A stretch of 64,000 nt of DNA from Archangium violaceum Cb vi76 (GCF_000733295.1 NZ_JPMI01000098.1:1-64000), one strand, 5' to 3'; shown: positions 17,610 to 27,198, numbered from the stretch's first letter. The notes: a model not told the origin generated them from the sequence alone. Numbers and translations are program-made.

Positions 17610-18444
17610 AGGGGCTTGCGGCCCTCGACGAGGAACTCCGCCGTCAGCGGAGAGTCCCCGTGGAGCGACAGCAGCGTGCGCACGAGCGCGAAGACGGGCA
17701 CCGCCTCCAGGCTGCGCAGGCGGGGGAACAGCGTCCAGCGCCCGGTCAGCTTCTTCGTCGTCAGCCCGAGCAGCGACGGCAGGAGGAACATCTCGAAGGT
17801 GACGGTGGAGGCGGTGGAGCCGATGGGGTCCACGCGAGACACCTCGAAGCCCGCCTCCCGGAACCAGCGCGCCCAGCCCTCGGCGTCCTCGAGGTGCACG
17901 TGCCGGAACTGCTGGTCGATGGCCTCGCACACCGTGCGCGAGAGCGACTCCAGCCCCAGCCGCTCCAGGGTCCGCGACGTGGCCATGTGCGAGGCCCAGT
18001 CCCGGTTGGGCAGGAAGGCGTAGACGACCCCGCCTGGCTTGAGGGACCTGTAGATGGTGCGCAGCGCCGCACCCAGGTCGGGGACGTGCTCGAGCGAGCA
18101 GTTGGCGATGCAGCTCCCGAAGAACGACTCCGGCAGCCGCGCGCGGGTGATGTCGGCGAGTATCACGTGTGAGTAGGCCTGCGAGGCCTGGGCCCGCCGG
18201 CCCTCGTTGCCATCGATGTCGATGCCCCACACCTCGGCGTCCTGGAAGGCGAGCCGGGCGAACAGGCCATCTCCACATCCGACGTCCAGGATGGGGCCCT
18301 CGCACTTGAGATCCCGCATCAAGTGCAGGCGCACGCACTCCTTGATGGCCAGCGCGGTGGGGGCGTAGGGGTAATAGCTGCGGTGGGGGCGTAGGGGTAA
18401 TAGCTCTGGAAGTCGCGGAGCGTGATCTCGATCTCGTCGCTCAT
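17606..18444 (-). pseudogene. Class I SAM methyltransferase broken by 26-bp duplication
   Basis: The ATG at 18444 gives MSDEIEITLRDFQSYYPYAP, and the methyltransferase body is open from about 18360 to 17606 in another frame. It has the SAM motif LDVGCGDG, an acidic strand end (VWGIDIDGN) and a post-motif LKPGGVVYAFLP. The two halves are separated by a perfect 26-bp tandem duplication (18354-18379, 18380-18405), which shifts the frame. Removing one copy restores a continuous protein of about 270 residues. It lies upstream of the YfhO-like gene and overlaps it. Unless the duplication is an assembly error, this allele is null. Confidence 0.8.
18354..18405. repeat. Perfect 26-bp tandem duplication
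   Basis: Two identical 26-bp units (18354-18379 and 18380-18405, each beginning GCGGTGGGGGCGTAGGGG) lie side by side inside the methyltransferase coding sequence. The unit length is not a multiple of three, so the second copy frameshifts the gene. Confidence 0.9.
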
Positions 18445-18511
18445 GAGTCGTGTGGCCGGCGCGCCGTGGCGGCAAGCACCCAGCCAAAGGAGCAGGTGCT
18501 CGATGACGTCC

Positions 18512-18638
18512 ATCGCTCGGCCGCGCTGGACTCACGCACCACCCGCGCCGCCGTGCTCACCAGGGGGCCTTGATACAGGCGCCACGGGAGCCGGAGCTTG
18601 AGCGGGTGATTGGAGAAGTAGTCGACCGCTTCGGGCAT
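18512..18638 (-). pseudogene. N-terminal remnant of a second methyltransferase
   Basis: The minus strand reads DYFSNHPLKLRLPWRLYQGP and then VSTAARVVRES, resembling the start of SAM methyltransferases found in envelope-sugar clusters. After residue 42 the similarity jumps to another frame giving MDVIEHLL, a motif that normally lies after the SAM site. The SAM-binding core therefore appears to be deleted. The remaining bases of 18445-18772 show nothing else. Confidence 0.4.
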
Positions 18639-18772
18639 GGGGAGGCGGAACTGCGAACGCCCGATGCTTCCCGAAGCGATGACGGTGAGTCAAGCACGGT
18701 GTACCGAGGGTCCGCCCTCTCCTCCTCGCCGAGCAGCCAGGAGCGGCGTGCGGCGGCGGGCCCGAGGTCCAC

Positions 18773-19369
18773 TCAGAACGTGTACTTCACCCGCGGGAAG
18801 AAGGCGAAGGTGGGGATGTTGGGCCCGATGAGGTAGCGGGCCAGGAAGTCCGCTCCCACCGAGAAGTGATCCATCGGCGTCGCGTACTCGATGCCGATGC
18901 CCAGCCCCGCGTTCGGCGCCGTCAGCGCCGCTCCCGGGTCTCCACTTCCCACCGGCGCCGGATCCAACCGCGACAGGCCCGCCGCCACCTTCGGCATCAA
19001 ATACAGACGGTCCGCCAGCGGCACCATGTACGCCGCCGTCACGTCCGCGAACATCACCGTGAAGTTGTCGGACATGCTGCACACGTTCGTGCCTGGCATG
19101 TACCCGGCGAAGCAGTTCGCCGCCGATGAGCCCAGCCCGAAGTGCACGCCCATCGAGATCTTGTCCGTCAGGTCGTACCCCACGCCCAGCTGCAGGTACG
19201 ACTGCGCGTTCGAGTAGATGTTCTCCCCGCCCAGCGTGAAGAACGCGCCGATATCGGCCTCGGTGAAGAAGCCGCGGCGGACCTCCAGCGGGACACCTTC
19301 CGGCGGCGTGGCCGCCAGAGCGGTAGTGGGCAGCATCGCGAGCACGGCGGCCAACAGCGGCTTCTTCAT
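18773..19369 (-). CDS. gltH: Outer-membrane gliding protein GltH/CglE-like
   Basis: This 198-residue protein has a clear signal peptide (LLAAVLAMLPTTALA) and alternating hydrophobic strands ending in aromatic FPRVKYTF, typical of a small outer-membrane beta-barrel. It has two internal cysteines (near 86 and 97) that could form a disulfide. It directly follows the FHA/TonB-type gene in the gliding cluster, the position of gltH (cglE) after gltG in Myxococcus. Its role would be as an outer-membrane part of the Agl-Glt focal-adhesion machine. The next genes in Myxococcus, gltI and gltJ, are not found after it here. The assignment rests on synteny, size and fold more than on a sequence signature I can quote. 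Confidence 0.7.
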   Translation of the reverse strand: MKKPLLAAVLAMLPTTALAATPPEGVPLEVRRGFFTEADIGAFFTLGGENIYSNAQSYLQLGVGYDLTDKISMGVHFGLGSSAANCFAGYMPGTNVCSMSDNFTVMFADVTAAYMVPLADRLYLMPKVAAGLSRLDPAPVGSGDPGAALTAPNAGLGIGIEYATPMDHFSVGADFLARYLIGPNIPTFAFFPRVKYTF

Positions 19370-19449
19370 ATCGGGACGACCCTCACCCTGACCCTCTCCC
19401 AGAGGGAGAGGGGTTCTTGACTCGATTGGTGATGCGCAAGCGCGTGCGG

Positions 19450-21360
19450 CTACTCACCCGCCGGCGAGAACAGCCACGGGTACGTCACCGCCACCACACC
19501 GCCGCCCTTCGGCTCGGGGAACTTCCAGCGGCGGATGCGCGAGAGCATGCAGTTCTCCGCCGCCGAGCTGTTCAGCGTGGTCTCCGTCACGTTCGCCTCC
19601 GACACCCCGCCCGCCGGATCGATCGTGAAGGCCACCGCCACCTTGCCCGCGAGGCTCGGGTTCTTGTTGAGCTCGGTCTCGTAGCAGTACTTGATCTCGT
19701 TCTGGTGGCTCCGGATGATCTTGGCGATCACGTCCTTGTCCAGACCGCCGATCACCGTGGTCTTGCCGGGGACGATCTTCGTCACCGTCTTGCCACGGCC
19801 CGCCAGGTCGATGCCGCCGCCATCACCCGCGCCGCGGCCCTTGCCCTTGGTGCCCAGGCCACCGAGCCCCAGCGCGGTACCGCCACCGCCCGTGCCCGAA
19901 CCCCGCGAGCCGAGTCCGCCCACGCCCTGCGCATCCCCGAGACCCGCACCGCTCTTGAGGCCACCCAGCGCGTTGTTGATGCCCGTGCCCAGGCCACCCG
20001 GACCGAAGACGTCGGAAGCGCCACCCTTCAGGCCCTTCATCGCGCCCAGCAGGCCCACCCGGCCCACCACCTTGCGGTCCTGCTCGCGCTTGTTCTTGTT
20101 GACGATGTGGGTGCCCGGCTTGGAGGGATCTGCCTCGGCCTTCTTCGCCTCCTCCTTGCCGAACTTGCCTTCCTCGTCCTTGGCCTTGGCGCCTTCCTCC
20201 GCGCCCTTCTGCTCGAAGCGCCTGGTGTCGATCTGCTTCGCCGGCTGCACCAGGAACTTCGCCACCCGCTGCTGGCTCGCGAAGATGTCGTCGGTGGACG
20301 GAGCCTCGGAGCGAGGCGTGAGCAGCATGGCCGCCAGGAACGCCCCGGCCGCCAGGAAGCTGATGCCGGCGATCTTGAACCAGGTGAAGTCCGCCTCGCC
20401 CAGCGTGTTCACCGCCACGGCCGGCGAGGGCTTCACGTAGCGCACCACGAAGGTGAGCGTGCCCAGCGACACCTCGGCCCGGTCATGCAGGCCCAGCGTG
20501 TACGTGTGCTCCTTGCCCGAGGCCGTCAGCTTGCCCTCGGCGCGCAGGCCGTCCTTGGTGCGCACGTCACCGTTGTGGGTGACGATGACGCCAGAGGACT
20601 CGGGCACGTGCAGCTCGTACAGCTCGCCGCGCCCCACCGCCAGCACGTGACGCGTCCCCACCTCGGACTCGAAGACGTGGAAGAAGTTCTTCTTCGCCTC
20701 GCCGATGGTGACCGGCACTCCGTCCCGGAAGTGCTGGATGGACATCATCTGATCGCCCCAGAGCAGCTGCACCTGGAGGACCTTGGCGTCCTTGGTGGGC
20801 AGGGCCTCGGGCGGCAACGGCTCGCGGATGTGCGCCGCCACGAGCGAGCGCGCCGTCCGGGCCGCCGGAGCCTGCTTGCTCCGCACCACCTGCTCGGGAG
20901 CCGCCCGGTTGCGCAGGCCCGGCGGCACCATCCGGTTGCCCACCTCCGGAGCGCGCGGCTCCGGGGCTCGAGGGTGCAGCACGGAGCCCTGCAGCCCCAC
21001 CCCACCCTCCACCTGCGCGCCCGTTGGAGGAGGCGGCGGCTCCGTGTTGCCGAAGAGCACCTCCACCTGCGAGCCACCCAGCATCAGCACGTCACCCGAT
21101 TCGAGCGTCCTCGGTCCCACCACCCGCTGACCGCCCACCTGCGTGCCACTCTCGCTGCCCAGGTCGATGGCCGTCACCGAGCCCGTGGACTCGACCTTCA
21201 ACATCACGTGAAGGTTCGACACCCGAGGGTCCAGCAGCTTCACCGCCGCCTGAGCGCCCGAACCCACGATGACGCTCTCGGCCTCGGACACGGCCTCGTG
21301 CACGGAGCCATCCGGTCCGGTGATCCTCAACCTCAATCCGTTCTTCTTCCCCGCCGCCAT
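19450..21360 (-). CDS. gltG: FHA/TonB-type gliding motility protein GltG
   Basis: This 636-residue protein has an N-terminal cytoplasmic FHA domain (residues 10-105; VSNLHVMLKV and SESGTQVGGQRV), a second FHA-like region near 215-320, and a single membrane helix near 325-347 (ISFLAAGAFLAAMLL). A charged and then Gly-rich periplasmic linker follows, with a C-terminal AgmX/PglI-type TonB-like domain (IRSHQNEIKYCYETELNKNP, SRIRRWKFPEP). This is the architecture of GltG, which links the inner-membrane motor to outer-membrane partners during A-motility. GGAGGAGGAAGG precedes the start. It sits between gltF and gltH in the same orientation. The FHA domain implies recognition of a phosphothreonine partner. 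Confidence 0.83.
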   Translation of the reverse strand: MAAGKKNGLRLRITGPDGSVHEAVSEAESVIVGSGAQAAVKLLDPRVSNLHVMLKVESTGSVTAIDLGSESGTQVGGQRVVGPRTLESGDVLMLGGSQVEVLFGNTEPPPPPTGAQVEGGVGLQGSVLHPRAPEPRAPEVGNRMVPPGLRNRAAPEQVVRSKQAPAARTARSLVAAHIREPLPPEALPTKDAKVLQVQLLWGDQMMSIQHFRDGVPVTIGEAKKNFFHVFESEVGTRHVLAVGRGELYELHVPESSGVIVTHNGDVRTKDGLRAEGKLTASGKEHTYTLGLHDRAEVSLGTLTFVVRYVKPSPAVAVNTLGEADFTWFKIAGISFLAAGAFLAAMLLTPRSEAPSTDDIFASQQRVAKFLVQPAKQIDTRRFEQKGAEEGAKAKDEEGKFGKEEAKKAEADPSKPGTHIVNKNKREQDRKVVGRVGLLGAMKGLKGGASDVFGPGGLGTGINNALGGLKSGAGLGDAQGVGGLGSRGSGTGGGGTALGLGGLGTKGKGRGAGDGGGIDLAGRGKTVTKIVPGKTTVIGGLDKDVIAKIIRSHQNEIKYCYETELNKNPSLAGKVAVAFTIDPAGGVSEANVTETTLNSSAAENCMLSRIRRWKFPEPKGGGVVAVTYPWLFSPAGE

Positions 21361-21407
21361 AGAGGATCCTTCCTCCTCCCTTCCACCCGCCATGCCCACG
21401 CCGCTCA

Positions 21408-21689
21408 TTAGAGGTTGTCCACCGACTTCTGCAGCTCGGGATTGAAGTTGTCGCGAACCCGGATGAGGCTCTGGAAGTCCGTCTTCTTCCGGTTGAGCAC
21501 GTACGAGCCCTCGGGCTTCGTGAGCTCGCCCTCCACCGCCATGTCGGTGAAGTCGATCGTCGTCTTCTTTCGGACGACGACCTTGTCCTCCTCCTGGATG
21601 ACCTTCACCTGGGTCTTCGGCTCGTCCTCCGCGAGTGCCGGCCCCGCCCACAACGCCACCACCGCCACTGCCGCTGCCAGTCGTCTCAT
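21408..21689 (-). CDS. gltF: Small periplasmic gliding protein GltF-like
   Basis: This 93-residue protein has a signal peptide cleaved after ALA (AVVALWAGPALAE). It continues with KTQVKVIQEEDKVVVRKKTT, then a region resembling other Glt proteins (FTDMAVEGELTKPEGSYVL) and a RVRDNFNPEL C-terminus. Size, export and position between gltE and gltG match gltF (cglF). GAGGAGG lies at ideal distance from the ATG at 21689. It would be a periplasmic adaptor in the motility complex. Confidence 0.75.
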   Translation of the reverse strand: MRRLAAAVAVVALWAGPALAEDEPKTQVKVIQEEDKVVVRKKTTIDFTDMAVEGELTKPEGSYVLNRKKTDFQSLIRVRDNFNPELQKSVDNL

Positions 21690-21835
21690 GTCAGGCCTCC
21701 TCGTCGGATGGGACAGCGGGTCCCGGATGAGGTTCCTTCCAGCTTCCTTGCACGCTCTGCACCAACGTCCCGGGTCGTGGAATGCCGCGAAATCCCTGTG
21801 AAGCGTTTCCACTCGCTCCCCGTGAGGCCCCAGTA

Positions 21836-21855
21836 AGTGGAAAAATTTTCCCACT
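21836..21855. other. AT-rich palindrome between gltE and gltF
   Basis: AGTGGAAAAATTTTCCCACT is a near-perfect palindrome, extended by CCAGT/ACTGG arms to about 21830-21858. It is very AT-rich for this genome. It sits just after the gltE stop codon, in a 178-base gap, and could be a transcript-end or mRNA-processing hairpin or an operator. Confidence 0.5.
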
Positions 21856-21867
21856 GGGACCGGTAGG

Positions 21868-23247
21868 TTATTCGGCCCGCGGGGCCTCGGCCGGAGGCTC
21901 GGCCGCCGGCCCGCCCTGCTCCGGCGATGCCGCCGCACCATCGACAGGCGCGGCACCACTCTCACCGGGCGCGTCGGCGGGCGCGCCCTCCCGCGGCGCC
22001 GTCTCATCGGACACCTTGTCGAGCATCGAACCACTGCCTCCGACCGCGGCCGGATTGGGCGCGTTCTCCTCGGGCGCGGCCTCGGGCTGGCCAGTCTTGC
22101 GCATGGCCGCGATGCCCTGGAGCTTCGAGTCGATCATCTGCTTGTCCTGCGCGCTCGTGGAGCCCAGGTCCTTGCAGCGCTGGAGGAAGCCCTCGGCCTT
22201 GTCCCAGCCGGCGCGCTCGACGGCGTAGGCCCAGCCCGCGCCACAGAGGGCCTCGGGCTGCTCCGCGCGCAGCGAGAGCACCTTCTCGAAGGCCTCGCCC
22301 GCGGCGAGTCCCTTCTTGGCATCGCGGCCCTTCTGCCCGTCCAGCGCATAGGCGTAGTAGAGCCAGGCCTCGGACGAGCCGGGCTCCAGCTCCACGGCCT
22401 TGGAGAAGGAGCGCTCGGCACCGGCGTAGTCGCGCCAGGCCAGCGCCATGGCGCCGAGGTTGAGGTAGCCGGGAGCGAAGCGCTCGTCGAGCGACACGGC
22501 CTTCTGGAACTGCGCGAGCGCGCGGGGCCGGTCCTCCAGCTTCAGGTAGATCATCCCCAGGTTGTTGTAGATGCCGGGGTCCTTCTCATCGAGCTTGCGC
22601 GCGTTGGCGAGCACCAGCTCCGCGAGCCGGTACTTCCCCTGGTCGTAGTAGACGAGCGCGAGGTTCTTGTACGCCTCGGCGTCGTCCGGATGGCGCGCGA
22701 GCACGCGGCGGGCGGTGGCCTCGGCCAGCTCGTGCTTGCCTGCGAGCCGGTAGGCCACGGTGAGGTTGTTGAGCAGCGAGGCCTCGTGCTCGCGGCCCTT
22801 CACCTTCAGCCCTTCCTCGTAGAGGGCGATGGCGTCCTCGTACTTCTCCTGCACCCGGTACAGGCGGCCCAGGTTGAGCAGCGTGGGCACGTGGCCGGGC
22901 TCGAGGAAGCGGACCTTCTCATAGGCGGCCTGCGCGTCGGCGATGCGGCCCTGGCGCTCGGCGATGACGCCCAGGTTGAACTGGGCATTGAGGCTCTGCG
23001 GCGCCTTGTCCACCACCTCGCGGAAGCCCTCCTCGGCCTTCGCGTAGTCACCCGCGTCGAAGGCGGCGACGGCCTGGGCGAAGACCTCCCGCATGTCGCG
23101 CTCCTTCTTCGTCTCGGCGACGGGAGCGGGAACAGCGGGTGCCGGGGCCTCGGTGGTGGCCACCGGCACGGGCTTCACCTGCGAGGTCGTGGCGCACGCG
23201 GTCGTGAGGGCCAGCGTGGCGGCGGCGAGGGTGCGGCGGAACGCCAT
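21868..23247 (-). CDS. gltE: TPR lipoprotein GltE/AglT
   Basis: This 459-residue protein starts with a lipoprotein signal (LAAATLALTTACA). About seven to nine tetratricopeptide repeats follow (for example PQSLNAQFNLGVIAERQGR and DPGIYNNLGMIYLKLEDRP). The C-terminal tail is rich in Ala, Pro and Glu (PAAEPPAEAPRAE). It matches GltE (AglT), a TPR protein needed for adventurous gliding. The ATG at 23247 was chosen because the signal peptide starts there and AGGGAG precedes it. It is 44 bases downstream of gltD in the same operon. Confidence 0.8.
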   Translation of the reverse strand: MAFRRTLAAATLALTTACATTSQVKPVPVATTEAPAPAVPAPVAETKKERDMREVFAQAVAAFDAGDYAKAEEGFREVVDKAPQSLNAQFNLGVIAERQGRIADAQAAYEKVRFLEPGHVPTLLNLGRLYRVQEKYEDAIALYEEGLKVKGREHEASLLNNLTVAYRLAGKHELAEATARRVLARHPDDAEAYKNLALVYYDQGKYRLAELVLANARKLDEKDPGIYNNLGMIYLKLEDRPRALAQFQKAVSLDERFAPGYLNLGAMALAWRDYAGAERSFSKAVELEPGSSEAWLYYAYALDGQKGRDAKKGLAAGEAFEKVLSLRAEQPEALCGAGWAYAVERAGWDKAEGFLQRCKDLGSTSAQDKQMIDSKLQGIAAMRKTGQPEAAPEENAPNPAAVGGSGSMLDKVSDETAPREGAPADAPGESGAAPVDGAAASPEQGGPAAEPPAEAPRAE

Positions 23248-23291
23248 GAACGTACTCCCTGCGGATGCCTGCGGATGCATGAGCGTCACCT

Positions 23292-26200
23292 TCACGGCTG
23301 GGCCTCCCCGGAAGCGGTGGGCGGAATGGGCGCCGCGTTGCCCGCGGGAGCCGGGGTCTCATTGGACGAGGGAGCCGGAGCGGCGGGCTCCTGGGCGGCG
23401 GGAGTGGACTGGCTGACCTCGGGGAGGCCTGGCTCCTTGGCCACGTCCGAGGTGACGAAGAACTCGCTGCCGCGGAAGGGCACCTGGCGCACCTGGGCGT
23501 AGGCACCGGGGCGGTAGCGGTTCACCTGGTCCTGCGCGGCCAGGGTCCACTCGTTGTAGAGCGACAGCTCGTAGGCCTTGCCCAGCGCCTTCTCGAGCGC
23601 CTCGGTGGCCTTGTCCTCCAGCGGGAGCGCGAGGTTCTCCAGCTCGGCGCGGTACATGGCCGTCTGCTCCTCGTCGAGCCCCGAGGGATCCGGCGACTCG
23701 AGGATGTTGCGCGCGAAGTCCGCGTAGGCGAGGCCGATGCGGGTGAGCGCGGCGATGCCCCACTCGCCCGAGCCGGTGCCGAGCACGTCCACGTAGGCCT
23801 TCTCCAGCTTCTGGATGGACTGCTGCTTGGCGGCGAGGTCGCGCCGGATGGTGGCCACGCGCTTGAAGCGGATGTCCACGTAGCGCTCCCAGTCACCCTC
23901 CACCGCGAGGAAGCGCGCGTGGCCGTAGGCGTCCAGGAGGTCCGGCCGCTGCTTCTCCTGCTGGGACAGCTTCGCCCAGCCGCGGACGAGCTCGCCCTGG
24001 ACGCGCTCGGCGTCGCGGGCGTTCTTCAGCTTGCGGTAGGCGATGAGCTGCCGGTAGCGGGCCAGGTAGAGCTGGGCGGCCGAGGTGCGCGAGTCACGCC
24101 CGTACGTCCCGGCGAAGGACTCGAAGGCACGGGCGGCCTCGGCGGACTTGCCGTCCTTCTCGTGGACGAGGCCGATGTTGTAGGCGAGCTGCGGCACGTC
24201 CGGCCGGTCCTTGAAGCGGGCGATGTACGCGCGGTAGGAGGAGATGGCCTTGTCGGACTCGCCCACGCCCTCCCACCAGAGGCCGGCGTTGAAGAGCGCA
24301 TCCGGCACCCAGGCGGTGGCCTCGGTGAGCAGCTGGCGGCGTTCCTCGTCCTTGCTGGCGCGGGCCTCGCCGGCGCTCGGCGCGTCACCGGACATGGACT
24401 CCTTCTTCGCGTCCTTGCCCTTGGCGCCCTTACCCTTGCTGGCCACGGGCTTCGCCTTGCGAGCCGCGGCGGCGCGGGTGGCGGAGTCATGGGCGTCCAC
24501 GAAGGCGGCGTACATGGCGGCGGCCTTGCGGAACTCGGCGAGCTTCTCGTAGAGGCGCGCGAGCGTGTAGCGGATCTTCGGCTCGAAGGGGCTGCCCGCG
24601 TAGTCGGTGAGGACGCGCTCGCCGGCGGCCACGCCGCGGTCGAGCTGCCCGGCCTCCTGGAAGATGACCATGGCCGAGGTGAGCGCACGGTCCGCGTTCT
24701 CCGACCTGGGGAACTCCTTCACGTAGTCGAGGAAGAGCTCGGCGGCCTTCGCCGGGTTCTTCTCCTTCTGGTAGACGACCTCGTGGATCCACTTGTACTG
24801 CGAGCCCTGGACGACGCGGGCCACGCGGGCGGCGAACTCGGGGCTGGGCTTGAGCAGCTTCTCGTTGGCGAGGAACTGCCGCGAGAGCTTGTTGAGCTCG
24901 AGCCACTCCTCGCGGGACTCGAGCACGTACATGGTCAGGTCCGCCGCGTCACGCGAGCGCCGCTCGGCGGGGAACTTGTTGATGATCTCCCCGAAGCGCT
25001 TCGCCGCGTCCATGTAGTGGTGGCGGTCGTAGACGATGAGGGCGGCCTGGTAGCGCAGGTCGATCTCATCCGGGTTGTCCGGGTAGAGCGAGTTGTACGT
25101 GTCGCACGCGGCGACCAGACGCTCCTCGAAGCGCGTGAGCGGCTCCTCGGCCTGATCCGTGTCCTTCTTGGTGATGCGGCCCTTCTTCTCGACCTGGCCC
25201 TTGGACTTGTTCTCGTCGACCTTCTGGCCGTCCTTGAGCTCGCTCTTGGCGAGCTGGCCGCGCTCGATCTTCACGAGCTTGTCGTAGGCCATGATGGCGG
25301 CGAAGGAGGCGTTCTTGCGGTAGGACTCGTTGGAGACCTCGCGGGCCGAGTCGCGCTCCGGAATCTTGAAGGCGACCACGGCGTCGTACTGGGCGGCGGC
25401 GGCCTCCCACTCCTCGAGGGCCCAGAGGATCTCCGCGTAGAAGAACCGCATGTTGAAGGCGGAGTCGGAGATGAACTCGGGCTCATCGCTGGTGGCGAAG
25501 GTGTCCACGTACTGCTTGTAGATGTCGCGGGCGAGCCGGTACGTCTCCACCTGGCGCGTCTTCTGCGCTTCCTGGTGGTAGTCGGTGACCATGACGCGCA
25601 TGGCCTCCTCGGTGACGCTGAAGGCATTGCGCAGGACGGACTTGTTGCCCGTGTTCGTCTGCCACCACGCGCCGCCGGGCCGGTACAGCTCCACCATGCG
25701 CTTCATCTCGGCGCGCACCTGGTTGCGCTGGCGCAGGCCCTCGTAGGAGCGGACGATGGACTGCTGGTACTCGGGCGCCCCGGGGCCCATGGGCCTGTCC
25801 TTGATCAGGACGCGGTACGTCTCGATGGCGCTGTCGTACAGACCCACCTCCATGAGCTGGGCGGCCATCTTGGAGATCAGCCGCTCCTGCCGCTTCTCGG
25901 GGGCCTTGGCCTTGAAATAGGCGATGCCCTCCTTCGACTTGTCCAGCTTGACGTAGAAGACGATGAGGTCGTTGAGCGACTCGGTCTTCAGGTCACCCAA
26001 CTCCTCGCCGCGCTCACCGGCGTAGTCCACCACCTCGTGCAGCTTCGCGAGGCCCTCGTCGTAGGCGCCGCCGTTGTAGTCGCACCACGCCAGCTTGTAG
26101 ACGGCATAGGCGTAGACCTTGGGCACCTTCGAGGAGCGCGCCTTCTCGTAGTAGGAGCGGGCCTCCTTGAGCTTGTTGTTGTCGAAGTAGTGGTTGCCCA

Positions 26201-26921
26201 GCTGGACGTAGGTGTCCGGGACGAACTGCGACTGGGGGAACTCCTCGACGAGCTGCAGGTAGCGCTTCACCGCGTCATCGCGCCGGCCGAGCTCCTGGAG
26301 GTTGTAGCCGAGGTAGAAGAGGATCTCGTCGCGCTGGGGCCAGTCCACGTAGCCGCCCAGCAGGTCCTCGTAGATGCGCATCGTCTCGGCGCGGAAGCGC
26401 TCGCTCTCGCGGTGATCCTGCTTGGGCGCCTCCAGCTTCTCGCCGCGGGCGGTGGCCGCGTCGAAGGCCTTCTCCTCCTGGAGGTAGCGGTTCATCTCCT
26501 GCTGGTAGAGGTACTTGGACTTCTCCCAGTAGAGCTCGGCGAGGCGGTAGAGCATGTCCGCCCGGCGGTGCGAGCCTTCCTGAAGCTTGGGGATCAGACG
26601 CTTGAAGCCCTCGATGGCCTCGTCACGCTTGCGGTCCGCCAGCCCGTCCTTCCTGGCATCGGCGATGCGCGGCGTGTTGTCCGATCCCGGACCCATGCGC
26701 GCGGGACCCATGCGGGCCGGACCCTGGCGCTCGGGCTCCTTCTCCTGGGAAGTGGCTCCCTTGGCGGAGACCTCCTTCTCCTTGGAAGGGCCTTGCTTGG
26801 ACGAGACCTGCTTGCGCGCGGCCTGGGAGGACTTGCCCGAGCGCTGTGCCGCCTCCCCTGCTCCGCCCGCGGTGAGCGCCACGCCCACCGCCAGCGCACC
26901 GAAACGAAGGACCGCCTTCAT
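23292..26921 (-). CDS. gltD: Giant TPR gliding protein GltD/AgmU
   Basis: This 1209-residue protein has a signal peptide (LAVGVALTAGGAGEA), a basic Ser/Lys/Gln-rich stretch with the repeat RMGPARMGPG, and then a series of TPR-type repeats over most of its length (FYLGYNLQELGRRDDAVKRY, RYTLARLYEKLAEFRKAAAM). Length and domain plan fit GltD (AgmU), which localises to periplasm and cytoplasm in Myxococcus and tracks with gliding complexes. AGGAG precedes the ATG at 26921. It heads gltD-E-F-G-H. A lysine-rich insertion (KGKGAKGKDAKK) lies near residue 840. A hairpin with T-rich tail at 27134-27173 separates it from gltC. Confidence 0.82.
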   Translation of the reverse strand: MKAVLRFGALAVGVALTAGGAGEAAQRSGKSSQAARKQVSSKQGPSKEKEVSAKGATSQEKEPERQGPARMGPARMGPGSDNTPRIADARKDGLADRKRDEAIEGFKRLIPKLQEGSHRRADMLYRLAELYWEKSKYLYQQEMNRYLQEEKAFDAATARGEKLEAPKQDHRESERFRAETMRIYEDLLGGYVDWPQRDEILFYLGYNLQELGRRDDAVKRYLQLVEEFPQSQFVPDTYVQLGNHYFDNNKLKEARSYYEKARSSKVPKVYAYAVYKLAWCDYNGGAYDEGLAKLHEVVDYAGERGEELGDLKTESLNDLIVFYVKLDKSKEGIAYFKAKAPEKRQERLISKMAAQLMEVGLYDSAIETYRVLIKDRPMGPGAPEYQQSIVRSYEGLRQRNQVRAEMKRMVELYRPGGAWWQTNTGNKSVLRNAFSVTEEAMRVMVTDYHQEAQKTRQVETYRLARDIYKQYVDTFATSDEPEFISDSAFNMRFFYAEILWALEEWEAAAAQYDAVVAFKIPERDSAREVSNESYRKNASFAAIMAYDKLVKIERGQLAKSELKDGQKVDENKSKGQVEKKGRITKKDTDQAEEPLTRFEERLVAACDTYNSLYPDNPDEIDLRYQAALIVYDRHHYMDAAKRFGEIINKFPAERRSRDAADLTMYVLESREEWLELNKLSRQFLANEKLLKPSPEFAARVARVVQGSQYKWIHEVVYQKEKNPAKAAELFLDYVKEFPRSENADRALTSAMVIFQEAGQLDRGVAAGERVLTDYAGSPFEPKIRYTLARLYEKLAEFRKAAAMYAAFVDAHDSATRAAAARKAKPVASKGKGAKGKDAKKESMSGDAPSAGEARASKDEERRQLLTEATAWVPDALFNAGLWWEGVGESDKAISSYRAYIARFKDRPDVPQLAYNIGLVHEKDGKSAEAARAFESFAGTYGRDSRTSAAQLYLARYRQLIAYRKLKNARDAERVQGELVRGWAKLSQQEKQRPDLLDAYGHARFLAVEGDWERYVDIRFKRVATIRRDLAAKQQSIQKLEKAYVDVLGTGSGEWGIAALTRIGLAYADFARNILESPDPSGLDEEQTAMYRAELENLALPLEDKATEALEKALGKAYELSLYNEWTLAAQDQVNRYRPGAYAQVRQVPFRGSEFFVTSDVAKEPGLPEVSQSTPAAQEPAAPAPSSNETPAPAGNAAPIPPTASGEAQP

Positions 26922-27133
26922 GCGAGCTCCTGTGGAGGGTGCGAGGAAAAAAAGAGCGCGCCCCTCCAGCTCCACGAGAAGCCGGGCCGCCCCCATCGCC
27001 TCCCTCACCACCTACCGAAAGGGACGAGGGAAAGTAGAAATGCGCAGTTGGAATGAGAAGTGCTCCACCTGGGAAGATCCGTGGGATCCGACCCGGGTGG
27101 GCACCGCCAGCATTCAGGGCTGAACAAAGACGA

Positions 27134-27173
27134 AGGGGCGGAACCCGAGCGCATGCGCCCGGGCCCGCCCCCT
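27134..27173 (-). terminator. Probable terminator between gltC and gltD
   Basis: On the minus strand a GC-rich hairpin, with AGGGGCGG and CCGCCCCCT as outer arms and an inner GCGCATGCGC palindrome, is followed by TTCGTCTTTGTTC. It lies 26 bases after the gltC stop. It suggests gltBAC and gltDEFGH are separate transcripts. The rest of 26922-27198 would hold the gltD promoter, but I see no clear motif. Confidence 0.5.
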
Positions 27174-27198
27174 CGGATCCTCCACCCCCGTAGAGGAT

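Noticed and set aside
23919-27056. A 1045-codon open frame on the plus strand opposite gltD
   Set aside because: It consists of Leu/Val/Gly/Arg-rich low-complexity sequence without motifs and is the shadow of the TPR gene on the minus strand.
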